From contig NC_064048.1 in the NCBI RefSeq assembly GCF_932526225.1, positions 9,884,515-9,944,514 of the forward strand: a stretch of 60,000 bases of DNA, read 5' to 3'. Shown piece after piece: positions 12,401-21,183 of this stretch (position 1 is its first letter; each line of letters begins with the position of its first letter). The position numbers were made by a program, and so were the translations under genes. The notes under the pieces were generated by a model. That model ran no database searches. It saw only the letters and a program-made list of their open reading frames with translations, and was not told where the DNA came from. This DNA comes from Nematostella vectensis. Its lineage: Eukaryota > Cnidaria > Anthozoa > Actiniaria > Edwardsiidae.

Positions 12401-12813
12401 GGGCATAACACCATTAGAAGTGCACCACGGCATAATTTGCAGCAACCTCTTCGACGAAATAGTCTCTGATCCGAATCATAAACTAAAGAGCTTGCTGCCT
12501 CCATCAAACGTTTCAAGCCATAACCTTAGGAAAAACCGGCCCTTTGCCTTGCCCCGCCTTAAAACAAACAGAGCCATGAATTCTTTTACATTCTCGATGG
12601 CCAACAAATCTTAAATGGAGAGTATATATGTTTTTTTATGGATTATGATTAATTATATATAGGATGAACTTTATCACGTTTTTAAATTTTTATATTTTAT
12701 ATTTATTACTGTATATAGTTAAATTTATTATAGTTGTAATATAGTATCTATTGTTTTGTAAATGCCTAATTCAGCCTAAGGGCTGCTACGCAATTTTTTC
12801 CTAATAAACTATC
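9419..12813 (+). mobile_element. CR1/L2-like non-LTR retrotransposon (LINE)
   Basis: The element interrupts the satellite at TATTCGCGC / GCGCTTTAC, so GCGC may be a short target-site duplication. A 140-bp leader precedes one long ORF. A 200-bp AT-rich 3' UTR ends in CTAATAAACTATC. The compact 3.4 kb layout and intact ORF suggest a near-complete, fairly young copy. It is the most recent layer of the nest. Confidence 0.85.
9558..12614 (+). CDS. LINE endonuclease-reverse transcriptase (1018 aa)
   Basis: An N-terminal basic region (about residues 1-125) is followed by an APE-type endonuclease (about 130-345). Its motifs include VSNVMSLAPKIDEV, FITETWL and, near its end, LLTGDFNR and FGLSDHNTVL. 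A linker leads to a reverse transcriptase (about 540-800) with HPRKASGPDNVP, LFDYRKAFDFIDH, GVPQGTKLGPWLF and the catalytic YVDD. The C-terminal part resembles the thumb region of CR1/L2-group proteins. The protein nicks target DNA and copies its RNA by target-primed reverse transcription. The frame is intact, so the enzyme may be functional; CR1 versus L2 needs phylogeny. Confidence 0.92.
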   Translation: MEMALFYTREALKAVFTSAKAKPLSRNLWDTLNELQISRFRPTRRSKRAGQRKQRPTSVSTSRREGSAVPGLAEMHSVPDISNLNEGINLHTPNQNLLNIQCDTQPSDKNNIGETETGPTRRHLRAKVPNVIVSNVMSLAPKIDEVKEFVLRKEADLVFITETWLKESVSDGVINIPDFSVVRRDRMEQMHGGVCAYIKDGCRFEHLKELNCCEDHESLWLHLRPNRLPRGFHCIIAAAIYHPPSADDQSLREHLFQSLALVESKFPNSGILLTGDFNRLDVSGLLRHFCLKQIVKVPTRKDATLDLILTNMHDHYAAPQAFPPFGLSDHNTVLAAAIDKKQNNNRKKTIIKRDLRTSSKAALGRYLISIDWSLLFAPLSDCDQMWNTFIEVVSTGLDIIMPEKEYHICAADAPWMTPGLKSIIRKRQEAFKNHGPESVQFKFFRNMVNRERKVCRSRFYDSKVKQLKGENPKKWWDEVKRLCGAKVTNGDLTTQINIENFSELPMQDQANRINSAFLEPLEVYRVNEPLERFPLEDEPVFLSVTEDRVQKVLSKLHPRKASGPDNVPSWLLKEFSDIMAQPITQILNASFKDQRLPPIWKMADVPPLPKTKPVLDLRKDLRPISLTPCVSKVAEEFVVTDFVKPAVLEVIGQDQYGAIPKSSTTMALISMLHAWALGTDGNGATVRTLLFDYRKAFDFIDHSILVDKLSRLAIPRSVVNWIIDFLSNRFQRIKLAKGCYSEWGPVPSGVPQGTKLGPWLFVLFINDLECNSPHLWKYVDDTTVSEVVLKGELSSAQGLVNDIIEWSHDNRVVLNPDKCKGVRISFARSPRPFDAITIEGKKLEVVKSTKLLGLTISDNLSWNAHVNEVVKKSSKKLYFLIQLKRARLPPSDLSLIYKACIRSAVDYAVPVFHNALPQYLKNELVRIEKRALSIILPRTSYDGACDLLGITPLEVHHGIICSNLFDEIVSDPNHKLKSLLPPSNVSSHNLRKNRPFALPRLKTNRAMNSFTFSMANKS

Positions 12814-13083
12814 TCGTGCGCTTTACTTGACTACGTACGTATGTCGTGTGAATTTGACCTTGCTAACAAAACCACAATTTGACAGATAGTGCTTGTTGTC
12901 AATTAACACCTTGGCTACTAGATATGGCTCTGACAAAACAAATAGATTAGTGCAGAGACACGAATAGGGGACTGCTCCTTATTCAAGTTAGTTTTCGCGA
13001 ATAAGGAGATGGAATCTCCCAACGTCCGATTTCGTTTTACGACTTTATCCGAATAAGGAATAGACTATGAAGAGGGTTGTCAG
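12814..13083. repeat. Satellite array, part right of the LINE
   Basis: It matches the start of a higher-order unit (the conserved segment also at 5369, 6601 and 7999) and ends at GAAGAGGGTTGTCAG, where DIRS coding sequence resumes with the codon for alanine in AYRSIPIHP at 13087. Confidence 0.85.
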
Positions 13084-13086
13084 CAC

Positions 13087-14291
13087 GCTTATCGGTCCAT
13101 ACCTATTCACCCTGACAACCACCGCGCGACTGGGTGTAAATGGAAATTCTCCAGGGATACCGATTATACATATTTTTACGACACACGTCTGCCTTCTGGA
13201 GCAAAAAGTTCGCCCAGCATATTTAAACGCATAACACAATCTATCCGCCGCATGATGCACCGCCGGGGATTCCGAGACATAGTGGTATATTTAGACGACT
13301 TTCTCGTAGCCAGAGACACGTTTGAACAATGCAACTTAGCTTACGAAACACTGACATCGCTGTTGTCGGATCTCGGGTTTACTCTAAGCGCACGTAAGCT
13401 AGTTCCACCTACACAACGTTTAACCTTTCTTGGCATCCAATTAGACACGGTCGAATGCTCTATGGAACTACCTCAGGAAAAGCTGCGCGAACTTAATAAT
13501 CTGGTAATTGGATTCCAGAAGAAGCGCAAAGCGAACAAAAAACAACTGCAACGTTTAACAGGCAAATTGAATTGGGCCTGTCGTGTTGTATATGGTGGTC
13601 GCACCTTTTTACGCCGCATTATTGACACAATGAATGACCTGGGCCCAACGGGTAAATATTGGCTCGATTATGAGTTCCGCCGCGATCTTAATTGGTGGGT
13701 TGAATTCTTAAAGGTCTTCAATGGCAAACGGCTGTTCCTAGGAGCAGTCCCCACGGTAGATGTGCACACGGATGCGTGCCCTCTGGCGGCGGGGGGGGGG
13801 GGGGGGGGGGGTATTTTCGAGGGGATTGGTACTATCACTGTTTCCCCTTAGACAGCCCGGAATGGGATACACTGCATATCAATCACAAGGAAACGTTAGC
13901 GATAACTTTAGCGGGCAAACGTTGGGCACACGCATGGTCAAACCAACGGGTCATAATTCATACTGACAATCAAGCGGCTTGCGCGATAATTAACAAAGGA
14001 TCGACAGCTAACAGAGCTATAATGCAGGAATTGCGCGAGGTGTTCTGGTTATCAGCGATGTATAACTTTCATTTAACAGCGGTTTACATCGAAGGGGGGT
14101 GTAACGCGGTGGCAGACGCGGTTAGTAGGCTACACACACCTTCGCATCTCCTCTACTTCTATTCCACGCTTTGCGCGCTTTTTCCGAACGGAGATGTGGA
14201 TAATATACCACTCCTAGCGCACATGTCTCCTTATAGCCTGCGTCTCGTCTCTTCCAGGTGTACGTCAGCCGGAGATTGCCGCCGAGCTTGA
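13087..14291 (+). pseudogene. DIRS Pol: RT C-terminal part and RNase H, frameshifted at a G21 run
   Basis: The frame continues from AYRSIPIHP through YDTRLPSGAKSSP and the catalytic VVYLDD to the RT thumb and connection. It then enters RNase H at VDVHTDACPLAAGG. A run of 21 G (13791-13811) falls on the Gly-Gly codons and shifts the frame. The RNase H continues in another frame with GDWYYHCFP, HINHKETLAI, IIHTDNQAACAIIN and GGCNAVADAVSRL, ending at 14291. The rest is well conserved, so expansion of the G tract looks like the main lesion of this half. Confidence 0.85.
13791..13811. repeat. G21 homopolymer in DIRS RNase H codons
   Basis: One of many long G/C runs in the window: C18 3557-3574, G14 4053-4066, G15 15475-15489, C21 19903-19923, C21 20550-20570, G13 53535-53547, G24 55204-55227. 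This one breaks a reading frame. Confidence 0.95.
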
Positions 14292-14392
14292 GCGCGCGAC
14301 GTGATTAATTTCCGCCAACACACATTTGCGGAATCGACCAAGGCTACGTATAAAACACACAGAGCAACTTTTTTTTAAGATTTTGCTCTTTC

Positions 14393-15064
14393 ATGGGCTT
14401 TAGCCCCGTACCCCTACAACAACGGCACTTGCTCCTGTATGCAGCTTTTCTTGCGAGATCGCTTAAACCGGCATCGATCCGTAGTTACCTAAATATTATT
14501 GGCATTCTCCACAAAGAATCCGGATTACCTAATCCGCTGGTGAATAATTGGCCGCTGCAAGCTTTATTGACAGGCATTAAGCGCGCGAAGGGGTCTCCCC
14601 CGAATCAGAAACAACCTATTACTACTGCCCTTTTACATCACATATTCGCAACTCTAAACCATAGGTCGAGCCTAGACGCTTCTTTCTGGGCGATATGTCT
14701 AGCAGCCTTTAATGGCATGTTTCGCAAGTCCCACTTGTTGCCGACATCTGCCACGCGCTTCGACGCGGACAAACAGCTCACGAAAGCTGACATCACCATC
14801 CAACCATGGGGCGCCCTGGTAACCATTCACTGGAGTAAAACTATTCAGTTCCGCGAAAGGGTTGTGGAAATTCCACTCCCACGTATCCCGGGTAGCGCGA
14901 TATGCCCAACGTCAGCCATCGAACATGCTTTCCACTTTAATAGTTCTAGTGGTGCGCGTAGCCAGGCATTCGATTGGATGGATGATCGCGCGCCGCGCAT
15001 ATTTACATATAACGAGTTCGTCACTAAACTTCGCCACCACCTAGCATTATGCAATGTCACGTAG
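14393..15064 (+). pseudogene. DIRS tyrosine recombinase, C-terminally truncated
   Basis: The 223-codon ORF shows the core-binding part (LLLYAAFLARSLKPASIRSY) and the start of the catalytic domain, with FNGMFRKSHLLP carrying the first arginine of the R-H-R-Y set. It stops at HHLALCNVT, just before the expected histidine-arginine motif and nucleophilic tyrosine. Host sequence shared with copy B (ATTCAAGTTAAGTTG) starts immediately after. Integration activity is impossible. Confidence 0.85.
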
Positions 15065-16145
15065 AATATTCAAGTTAAGTTGCAACCTCAAGTTAGCCGA
15101 TTGTGTATCTTTTGTACATACACTCATTTACACATGTGAGAATATTGAATTTGTGAATGTTGATATGCAATCTAAGAACGGGGGAACATTGCCTAGCGGT
15201 CCATTGCTTTCCAATTTGAAACCAAAAAGAAGTATCAACTGTTTACTGTCTTATACAGAATGATGGCTTAATCGATTAACCAATCCTCAAACGATAAAAA
15301 ATGACTTAATTTAAAAACTGAAATATTTTGGAATACAAAATTACCTTATGATAAGAATAACTAAAAAAAAAACACATTTTCACTTTTCCTGAATTGTGGT
15401 CCAAAAGACCGTCGAGCACATCTTACCTCACTGATTCACTTAACATGCCCGAAAAAGTGAGCCTAAGTTTTCCTGGGGGGGGGGGGGGGAGGGGAGTTCT
15501 CTTATCAAAATCTGACCACCCGCGATAAAAAAAATAATAAAAGTGATTTTTTAAGTATTTGCAGTATCTGCACGGGACGTTTATTGTCGTATTTGACTAC
15601 ATACTAGAGTGATCAAGCTTATGCCTTATAGTTTTGTCTACAAAACGTCTATAGAGAACCGAAAGTAGACCTTCGACCGTTGTGCGAGAGGGGGGGGGGG
15701 GTGCACCCTCCTCCCCTGGGTACGGGCCTCATATAAACTCTGTAATAGACCTTTAACACTCGCCTTGAGTGCTATACATTTTTTTTATAAGAACGTCTAA
15801 TTTTCAGTTGAGGCTGGGCCGTTCTTTTTTTGGAGTATTTTAAGGCTGATAAAAATTTTAGTGCTTATAAAATATAGTACCCAATTAATTATTGGTGCTA
15901 TTAGGAGGATAATTACACAAATGATCAATAGCAACATAATAAGGTTGTTATAAATGAACACATTTTAACAATACATTTTAGAACACATTAGACTAATGTT
16001 GCTCTTATCTGAGCCTCGGTATCTTCTTAGCATGTTCTTAAAATCTGATGAAATCTCAGCCTGGACGCTCTTATAAAAAAGGTTCTTATAAATAAAGAGT
16101 GTATTAGCATTTATATGATTGATATGTCAGACCGCAACACTGTGC

Positions 16146-16313
16146 CAGGGGCGCCCCCCACCCCCACCCCCTCTATTTTCGGATGTTTTGCTTTTAAATA
16201 ACAAGAAGTATAATGAAATCCTGGGAAGAACAATGAACCCGGCCCCCCTAACTTGAAACCCTTGACTAGGCCCCCCCCCTCGGAACTCCTGGATATGCCC
16301 CTGTGTGTGGTGT
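16146..16313. mobile_element. Small GC-tract transposon overlapping the 3' end of SGNH copy A
   Basis: It begins CAGGGGCGCCCC and ends in the reverse complement of CAGGGGCATATCCAGG, with C/G-rich stretches inside. This resembles the inverted-repeat elements at 19671 and 50818. It supplies the stop codon and about the last 14 codons of the SGNH protein. Confidence 0.5.
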
Positions 16314-17786
16314 TAATTTTAAGAGAATTTTATCCATCAATGCGCCATATATGATCTGACCCATCTTCGTATAACCTTTGTCATTATAATGAACATCTAT
16401 TTGCCAATATCGTCTCATCTCTGGTAAACTCAATTTTTTGTCCAAATCGACTAAAACTACCTTTCCATTCGACGCGTTCACAAGTTCTCTCAGCTTCTCG
16501 TTGATTTGAGCCCGCGCTACCTTATGTTCGCTACAGTTTGGCGTCAACTCGCAAAGCCTGCCGGGTATAGTAACCGCGACAGTCCTTGAGCCCGCGTTCA
16601 ATGCAAGCTTGTGTAGGTACTTCAAGTCTTTTGAAATAGTGTCCTCCGGAAGTGGATCGCGCTTGTTCATAGGGGGATTCTTCTTCTGGGTGTAAAGAAC
16701 CGCTAAATCGTTTGCCCCACCAAGTATCACCACCCAGTCAAAGTACGATTCTTTTAGTAGGCTGGGTAGTCGGTATTTCATGCCCCAGTGGACTGTCTCT
16801 CCGTCTATGCCAAAGTTATGAACGCAAACATGGACTTTTCTTTCACTTAGATCAGTATTTTTGTCGAGTAATTCTTGCAGTCTGGTTGTATAAGGGTGGT
16901 ATATCGGGGAGTCTGTATTACCGGTAGTCAAAGAGTCCCCAAAACACAACACGTTAATTGTACAACTTTCGTTTATAGCACGAGACAAGCGTCTATCGCT
17001 GGAAACACTCAAATGGTCCACGTTATTTCTACTTTTACTAAGTTGTCCATTTATTTTGCTCACATACTTGTTGTCCCTACCAAGTTGCCGGTTGACGTCG
17101 TCTACAAGGTTATAATATCCACCAAGTTGACCATTAACAGCGTTTACACGTTCGCTATTTCTACCAAGTTGCCCATCAAAAGCGTTCGCATGTCCGTTTA
17201 TTCCTCCAAGTTGACCATCAACAACGTTTACACGTTCGTCATTTCTACCAAGTTGCTCATCAAAAGCGTTCACATGTCCGTTTATTCCTCCAAGTTGACC
17301 ATCAACAACGTTTACACGTTCGTCATTTCTACCAAGTTGCTCATCAAAAGCGTTCACATGTCCTTTGTTTCCACCAAGTTGACCAATAATGGCGTTCGGA
17401 CGCTTTTTGTTTCTATTCAGTCTTTTAAAAGTATTCACATGTCCGTTTGTTTCTTCAACAGCATTTCCAAACTCCTTTTGACGTTCAACAGCTCCGTTAA
17501 CCTTTCCAACAGTTCTCATAAGCGATTGTTTCCTTAGTTGATCTTCAAATCTGCTCAAATCTCGTACCTTTTCCTTGTTCGTCTTGTTCTCTTCTTCATT
17601 TACGCCTTCGTACACTTTTTTCTTTCCCTCGTCCTTGCTTACTATGTAATCTTTTCTAATGTTAGAATAATTGTCATCTCCGCTTAACTGAGTTCTGCCC
17701 GTGGATTGGAGTAATAGTTTACACGATATTATAATACCAGTCACAACTAGGGTAAATAAGGCAGCTTTCGCATGGTATGTTTTCAT
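16266..17786 (-). CDS. Membrane-anchored SGNH hydrolase with coiled-coil stalk, copy A (506 aa)
   Basis: Residues 8-26 form a hydrophobic signal or signal-anchor. A charged region (35-114) leads to about ten 14-residue repeats (115-253), each two heptads of type xxVNxxDxQLGxxN. Hydrophobic residues at positions 3, 6 and 10, often with Asn at 13, fit a coiled coil. The C-terminal domain has FGDSL (Ser285), FGIDGE, LGGAND and IDVHYND (Asp464, His466), the block I, II, III and V signatures of SGNH esterases/lipases. The substrate cannot be told. Likely a type II membrane or secreted hydrolase on a stalk. The last 14 residues come from an adjacent transposon. Paralogue at 56024-57631. No intron is evident. 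Confidence 0.85.
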   Translation of the reverse strand: MKTYHAKAALFTLVVTGIIISCKLLLQSTGRTQLSGDDNYSNIRKDYIVSKDEGKKKVYEGVNEEENKTNKEKVRDLSRFEDQLRKQSLMRTVGKVNGAVERQKEFGNAVEETNGHVNTFKRLNRNKKRPNAIIGQLGGNKGHVNAFDEQLGRNDERVNVVDGQLGGINGHVNAFDEQLGRNDERVNVVDGQLGGINGHANAFDGQLGRNSERVNAVNGQLGGYYNLVDDVNRQLGRDNKYVSKINGQLSKSRNNVDHLSVSSDRRLSRAINESCTINVLCFGDSLTTGNTDSPIYHPYTTRLQELLDKNTDLSERKVHVCVHNFGIDGETVHWGMKYRLPSLLKESYFDWVVILGGANDLAVLYTQKKNPPMNKRDPLPEDTISKDLKYLHKLALNAGSRTVAVTIPGRLCELTPNCSEHKVARAQINEKLRELVNASNGKVVLVDLDKKLSLPEMRRYWQIDVHYNDKGYTKMGQIIYGALMDKILLKLTPHTGAYPGVPRGGA

Positions 17787-17979
17787 AACGTTTATAAGAT
17801 ATTTGTGAATTACAATTACAGGTACCGTCTAAAAGTTGTCGCTTCCCATATTGGTAAGGAATTTTATATTCTAAAAGCGTCTTGTGTACGTCACTTAGAA
17901 TCAGAGCCCGAGAGAGAGAATTTTTCCGCAAAAGGGCGGTTTCCTTGGTAACTGATGCAATGGGCATTCATGCAGTCAT

Positions 17980-18389
17980 CACAGGCGCCCCAAGTTCAGT
18001 GGTGTTCTCGTATGAAAGCGCTTCGATACTAAGGTTTATATGGACATAAAAACGTATTAAAAAAATAAAAGAATTGGTAGTGGATTTTGGTGTATAATAA
18101 AGGCTGAAGTCGTACAAGAAGTCTCTTGTGTCGTTTTTTCCCATTTCAGCTGTTTTGGGAGTTCAGAGGAGGGTCCGCCAATACCCCGACCCCCGGAGGC
18201 GGATCCTTCTCTGAACTCCCAAAACTGCTCAAATGGCAAAAGAAAAAGACGCAGATACTTAAGCCTTCATTTTACACCAAAATCCACTAGCAATTCTTTT
18301 ATTTTTTTTAAAAAAAGTTTCTATGCAAATGTAAACTTTAGTATCGAAGCGCTTCATACGAGAAGACCACTGAACTTTGGGCGCCTGTG
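17980..18389. mobile_element. Foldback transposon (family 1), copy A
   Basis: Long inverted repeats start CACAGGCGCCCCAAGTTCAG and end with the complement, extending through CTTCGATACTAA. An inner hairpin surrounds TTTTGGGAGTTCAGAGGAGG. Relatives are at 57825-58235 (duplicate) and 38327-38619 (SLC9B intron 4). No ORF of note, so it is non-autonomous. Confidence 0.85.
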
Positions 18390-18482
18390 TTGTCATAAGA
18401 CAGGACTTGCCATTTTGTGATTTGCTTCTGAAGAAAAACAAATGGTAGGGAGTAGTTTGCATTGGATAACACAGTGGTCATC

Positions 18483-18702
18483 TTTAAAGCCGCATTGTCA
18501 CCAGTGTACTTCGCAGGTCGTAAAAATCTCCGATGATTTTTAACGGAAAACACATAAAAAAATTTCAAAATTGTAAAAGCAGTGTGTCTGATAATTTAGA
18601 GTGGATGACCTATTAAATAGCGCGGATTCTAATAGATTATTTTGTGGTTTGAGGTTTTGGTCGGCCCTCCCAAACTAACTGGTCTGACTATGCGGCTTTA
18701 AG
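18483..18702. mobile_element. MITE (family 2), copy A
   Basis: Inverted ends read CTTTAAAGCCGCATTGTCAC on the left and, on the reverse strand at the right, CTTAAAGCCGCATAGTCAG. Relatives are at 58329-58570 and 44272-44526. No coding capacity. Confidence 0.7.
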
Positions 18703-19288
18703 TGAGCAAACAACATCACCAGCGAGTGGATTTTTTTAAGAAAATTTAAAATTAAATCCTCTATTTCTATTCCAGCATTTATTTGATTTTATGAATTTCT
18801 ATATTGAGATCCATGCTAAAATTAGAATGTCTTTATGCAATAGTTTATAAGCATGCCGTGTTGCCATGGTAATTGGTTATATCTTCAAGTTAAAGACTAC
18901 ACTAATTTAAATAAAATGTTGCACAGTATACTCTTTTAGCTATAAAAAATCTTATATTTGTGTGAAATTTATATTTATTAACATTCAGCCTGTAATCTCC
19001 TGAAAATTTTGAAAGAACATTAACTAAGACGTTTTCCTTTGAGATTTTTCCCTTGTATTTGCCTCAAAGGATATTTTTAACGGGGCGTTAAAATAACCAA
19101 AAAGTAAGAAATTGGACCGTCAAACTTGAAGCTTTCACATCGCAGTTTGGGAGGATAATTATGAGATGAACAGACAGAGTCACGATTAGCTCCTTGAAGT
19201 GTCGGTGTATTTTCCTGCCATTGCCGTCTGCGTTTCCGCCATCGTTGCTAATGCTGTGTCATGGGTATAGGCGATAGAGGCGTAACCT
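18703..19288. other. No gene recognised
   Basis: AT-rich sequence conserved in copy B (about 58571-59158). No convincing ORF or splice-bounded exon was found. It would be downstream (3' UTR-like) of the candidate exon at 19289. Confidence 0.5.
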
Positions 19289-19429
19289 TCAATAATAATA
19301 AACCGTCGTCGATCGAGTGACGAATCTCTTTAGCATGACGCAAAAGGCGGTGGTGCCCATCAGTAGTAGCCCCACACCACTCCCCACAGCAAACGCGTGG
19401 TTCGGCGTGTTCCTATCAGCCTTGAATTC
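19289..19429 (-). CDS. Candidate terminal exon encoding a transmembrane tail, copy A
   Basis: A strong minus-strand acceptor (CCTTTTTTCAG) precedes 46 codons and a TGA. In phase 0 they read EFKADRNTPNHAFAVG..., with a hydrophobic stretch (about residues 13-29) and a basic tail, like a juxtamembrane, membrane and cytoplasmic end. The exon is preserved in copy B (59159-59299). It lies downstream of the ApeC exons at 20635-22169, but their phase-1 donor would read this exon out of frame and stop quickly. An intermediate exon is missing, or the exon belongs to another gene. Confidence 0.4.
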   Translation of the reverse strand, partial: EFKADRNTPNHAFAVGSGVGLLLMGTTAFCVMLKRFVTRSTTVYYY

Positions 19430-19670
19430 CTGAAAAAAGGTATAACAATGAGGGACTTGGCAGGGGTTAGCGGAGGAGGGGACTGGGATCGAGTAGACGG
19501 AGGCCAGGCGGGGTATGGATGTTGATGGCTAGTTCGCGATTATTGGTCCTTAAAGAATGTGGATCACTCACTTCTTTGTTATTGTTTATCATCGAAAATA
19601 CAACGGTTTATTTGCGAGGATACTTCTAAATAACAATCTGCGAATAAAGTCTGATATGATATTGACGATA

Positions 19671-19937
19671 CAGGCCCGTAGCCAGGATTTTGAGCGGGGT
19701 GGTTCGTTTCATTTCAGAGGACCAAATTTCCGGTATACCCCTCTACTCGCCTTATAACATTAGGCAATCAATCTTGTAAAGATTTTTATAGTTATTTTAA
19801 AGACATATTGATGTGCATGGTATATCTCCAGCCAAACGTTATATACTTTTGTTTGCTCTGAGCGGACCTTCAAGCCGGGTGGGGGGGGAGGGGTCGTCCA
19901 AACCCCCCCCCCCCCCCCCCCCCTGGCTACGGACCTG
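19671..19937. mobile_element. MITE (family 3) with internal G and C tracts, copy A
   Basis: It starts CAGGCCCGTAGCCAGGATTT and ends CCTGGCTACGGACCTG, an inverted pair. A C21 run (19903-19923) and a G-rich stretch lie near the right end. The copy B counterpart is at 59518-59781, with a shorter C run. Confidence 0.7.
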
Positions 19938-20044
19938 CGTTATTTGATTGAAAATATATTGGTTACTTGCTTGAATTAGCCGATGGAAATGGATTCTTTG
20001 AGCGGGAGCATAAAATGGCGGCGTGATTAGCCGTCTTCAATCCA

Positions 20045-20180
20045 AGATGCGAGCACCCCGTTTTTTATGCGAGACCGAGCATTTTTAGGCGAAAAAAAGC
20101 TGCGCGAGCATGCGAGCATTAGCCGAAAACTGCGAGCACATCGAAATTTCGGGGGACCATTCGGGGGCCCTAATATATTC
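20045..20180. mobile_element. GCGAGCA-repeat MITE, copy A (left end lost)
   Basis: Many GCGAGCA motifs occur in both orientations, and the right end reads CATTCGGGGGCCCTAATAT. Copy B at 59895 begins with the inverted end TAATATAAGGCCCCCGAATG, which copy A lacks, so copy A is truncated on its left. Confidence 0.5.
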
Positions 20181-20634
20181 TTATCAGGACATACCATCAT
20201 CTTATTTGTTCCCTGCTCTTCAGACGGTAGCCACACGGGACAGGAGGGGTCATCAAAATCGTCTGAATCGCAATTAACTGAAAATAGAGATAATAAGGGA
20301 TGTCTTGTTTAATTGTTTTCAAGCAAGGCGCGTAACTAAGGAAATCCCTCCCGACCACCAAAAGTGTGAAGTGTGAAGTGAAGTCAATCCTTATGGAAGA
20401 GTTATCAGATGTTCGTCTTTTATAATATGAAATCTCTGACTGGGCGGCCCCTGGTTTTCTGTCACAAAAGAAGACATCATAGAGAAGTGACAGCAGCCAT
20501 TCATGGGTTGGGGACGCTCTTGCTCACAGGTACATGAATGGTCGTCCTTCCCCCCCCCCCCCCCCCCCCCACCCTCTTAGGAGGATCGAGGATCAGTGCC
20601 CAGTGTCCAAATAAGGTAAATGGGCCACGCCTAC
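20181..20634. other. No gene recognised; C21 tract
   Basis: Low-complexity and unremarkable sequence with a C21 homopolymer at 20550-20570. It may be 3' sequence of the ApeC fragment. Confidence 0.4.
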
Positions 20635-20914
20635 CTGGCGTATAGTAGCAGTAGTATATTCGGGTGTTATACTTGTCTTCTGTAATCCCATAAGGCACCG
20701 CGCCACTGTACTGGTTTCTGTTCGCATGATCCTCGTCATCAAAGTGACGGAACTCTAGTGTCGCCTGAAACACATGCTCAGAATCACTACTTTATTATAG
20801 GGACCGACACAGGCGACATGTAGAAGCGATAGAGCTTTTCGAGTAGAGAAAGTCATGTCGGAATACAAGGGCTAACGTAAAAATGTAGCGAGCATTAAGC
20901 AGCGCGGGCTCAAG

Positions 20915-21183
20915 TACTGTCGTAGTTACATTACCCGGCTGGCTTTGCGAGCTAACGCCAAAATGCGGCAAACATAAGGCAGCGCTGGCTCAAATCGAGA
21001 AGCTGAGAGAAATTGTGAAGGCGTTTGTGAAGGCAGTTTGACTGTATTAGATCAAAAGGTGAATTGACAGAGATGAGACGATATTGGCAAATAGATGTTC
21101 ATCTTCATGATGAAGGTTATAACAAGATGGGTCAAATCATAAATGCTCAAATAAATGCTCATAATCACTATGATTTATATTAA
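20915..21183 (+). pseudogene. Decayed third SGNH hydrolase copy (C-terminal part)
   Basis: The plus strand reads SSTVVVTLPGWLCELTPKCG...KHKAALAQIEKLREIV, then a stop, then after a frame change EMRRYWQIDVHLHDEGYNKMG and a TAA at 21181. This matches the last third of the intact SGNH proteins, including the Asp-x-His motif. Stops and a 50-bp internal tandem duplication (around 20870-20990) show decay. Orientation is opposite to the two intact genes. It sits in the intron between the two ApeC exons. Confidence 0.75.

Larger units (their letters stand above)
3975..13083. mobile_element. Insertion made of hierarchical tandem repeats inside DIRS RT
   Basis: This block separates the two halves of the DIRS RT. 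Its left 90 bases carry CCTTATTCG motifs, the reverse complement of the CGAATAAGG found throughout and at the right edge, so the block has weakly inverted ends. A G14 run (4053-4066) and about 300 bp of unique sequence precede the array. No coding capacity is seen apart from the nested LINE. It could be a non-autonomous DNA transposon carrying satellite DNA; no terminal signature or target-site duplication was recognised. Confidence 0.55.
2805..15060 (+). mobile_element. DIRS-type retrotransposon, interrupted and 3'-truncated
   Basis: The element contains, in order, a Gag-like fragment with a CCCH zinc finger, the start of a DIRS reverse transcriptase, a 9.1 kb insertion, the rest of RT with RNase H, and a tyrosine recombinase. 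That order is characteristic of DIRS elements. It sits inside copy A of the segmental duplication and is absent from copy B. The right end stops inside the recombinase gene and no terminal inverted repeat is evident, so this is a dead copy. Confidence 0.8.
15061..20180. repeat. Segmental duplication, copy A (right block)
   Basis: Sequence from ATTCAAGTTAAGTTGC at about 15066 matches 54803 onward in direct orientation up to the window end. Differences are few by eye: scattered substitutions, small indels, homopolymer-length changes and a stalk-repeat difference in the SGNH gene. It holds the SGNH gene, several small transposons and a candidate exon. The stretch 15065-16140 has no recognised gene; it contains G tracts (15475-15489, 15692-15702). 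Confidence 0.92.

Noticed and set aside
16875-17537. 220-codon ORF opposite the SGNH stalk (and the 249-codon one at 56633-57382)
   Set aside because: Shadow of the repetitive stalk codons on the opposite strand; the minus-strand protein has anchor, stalk and catalytic domain.
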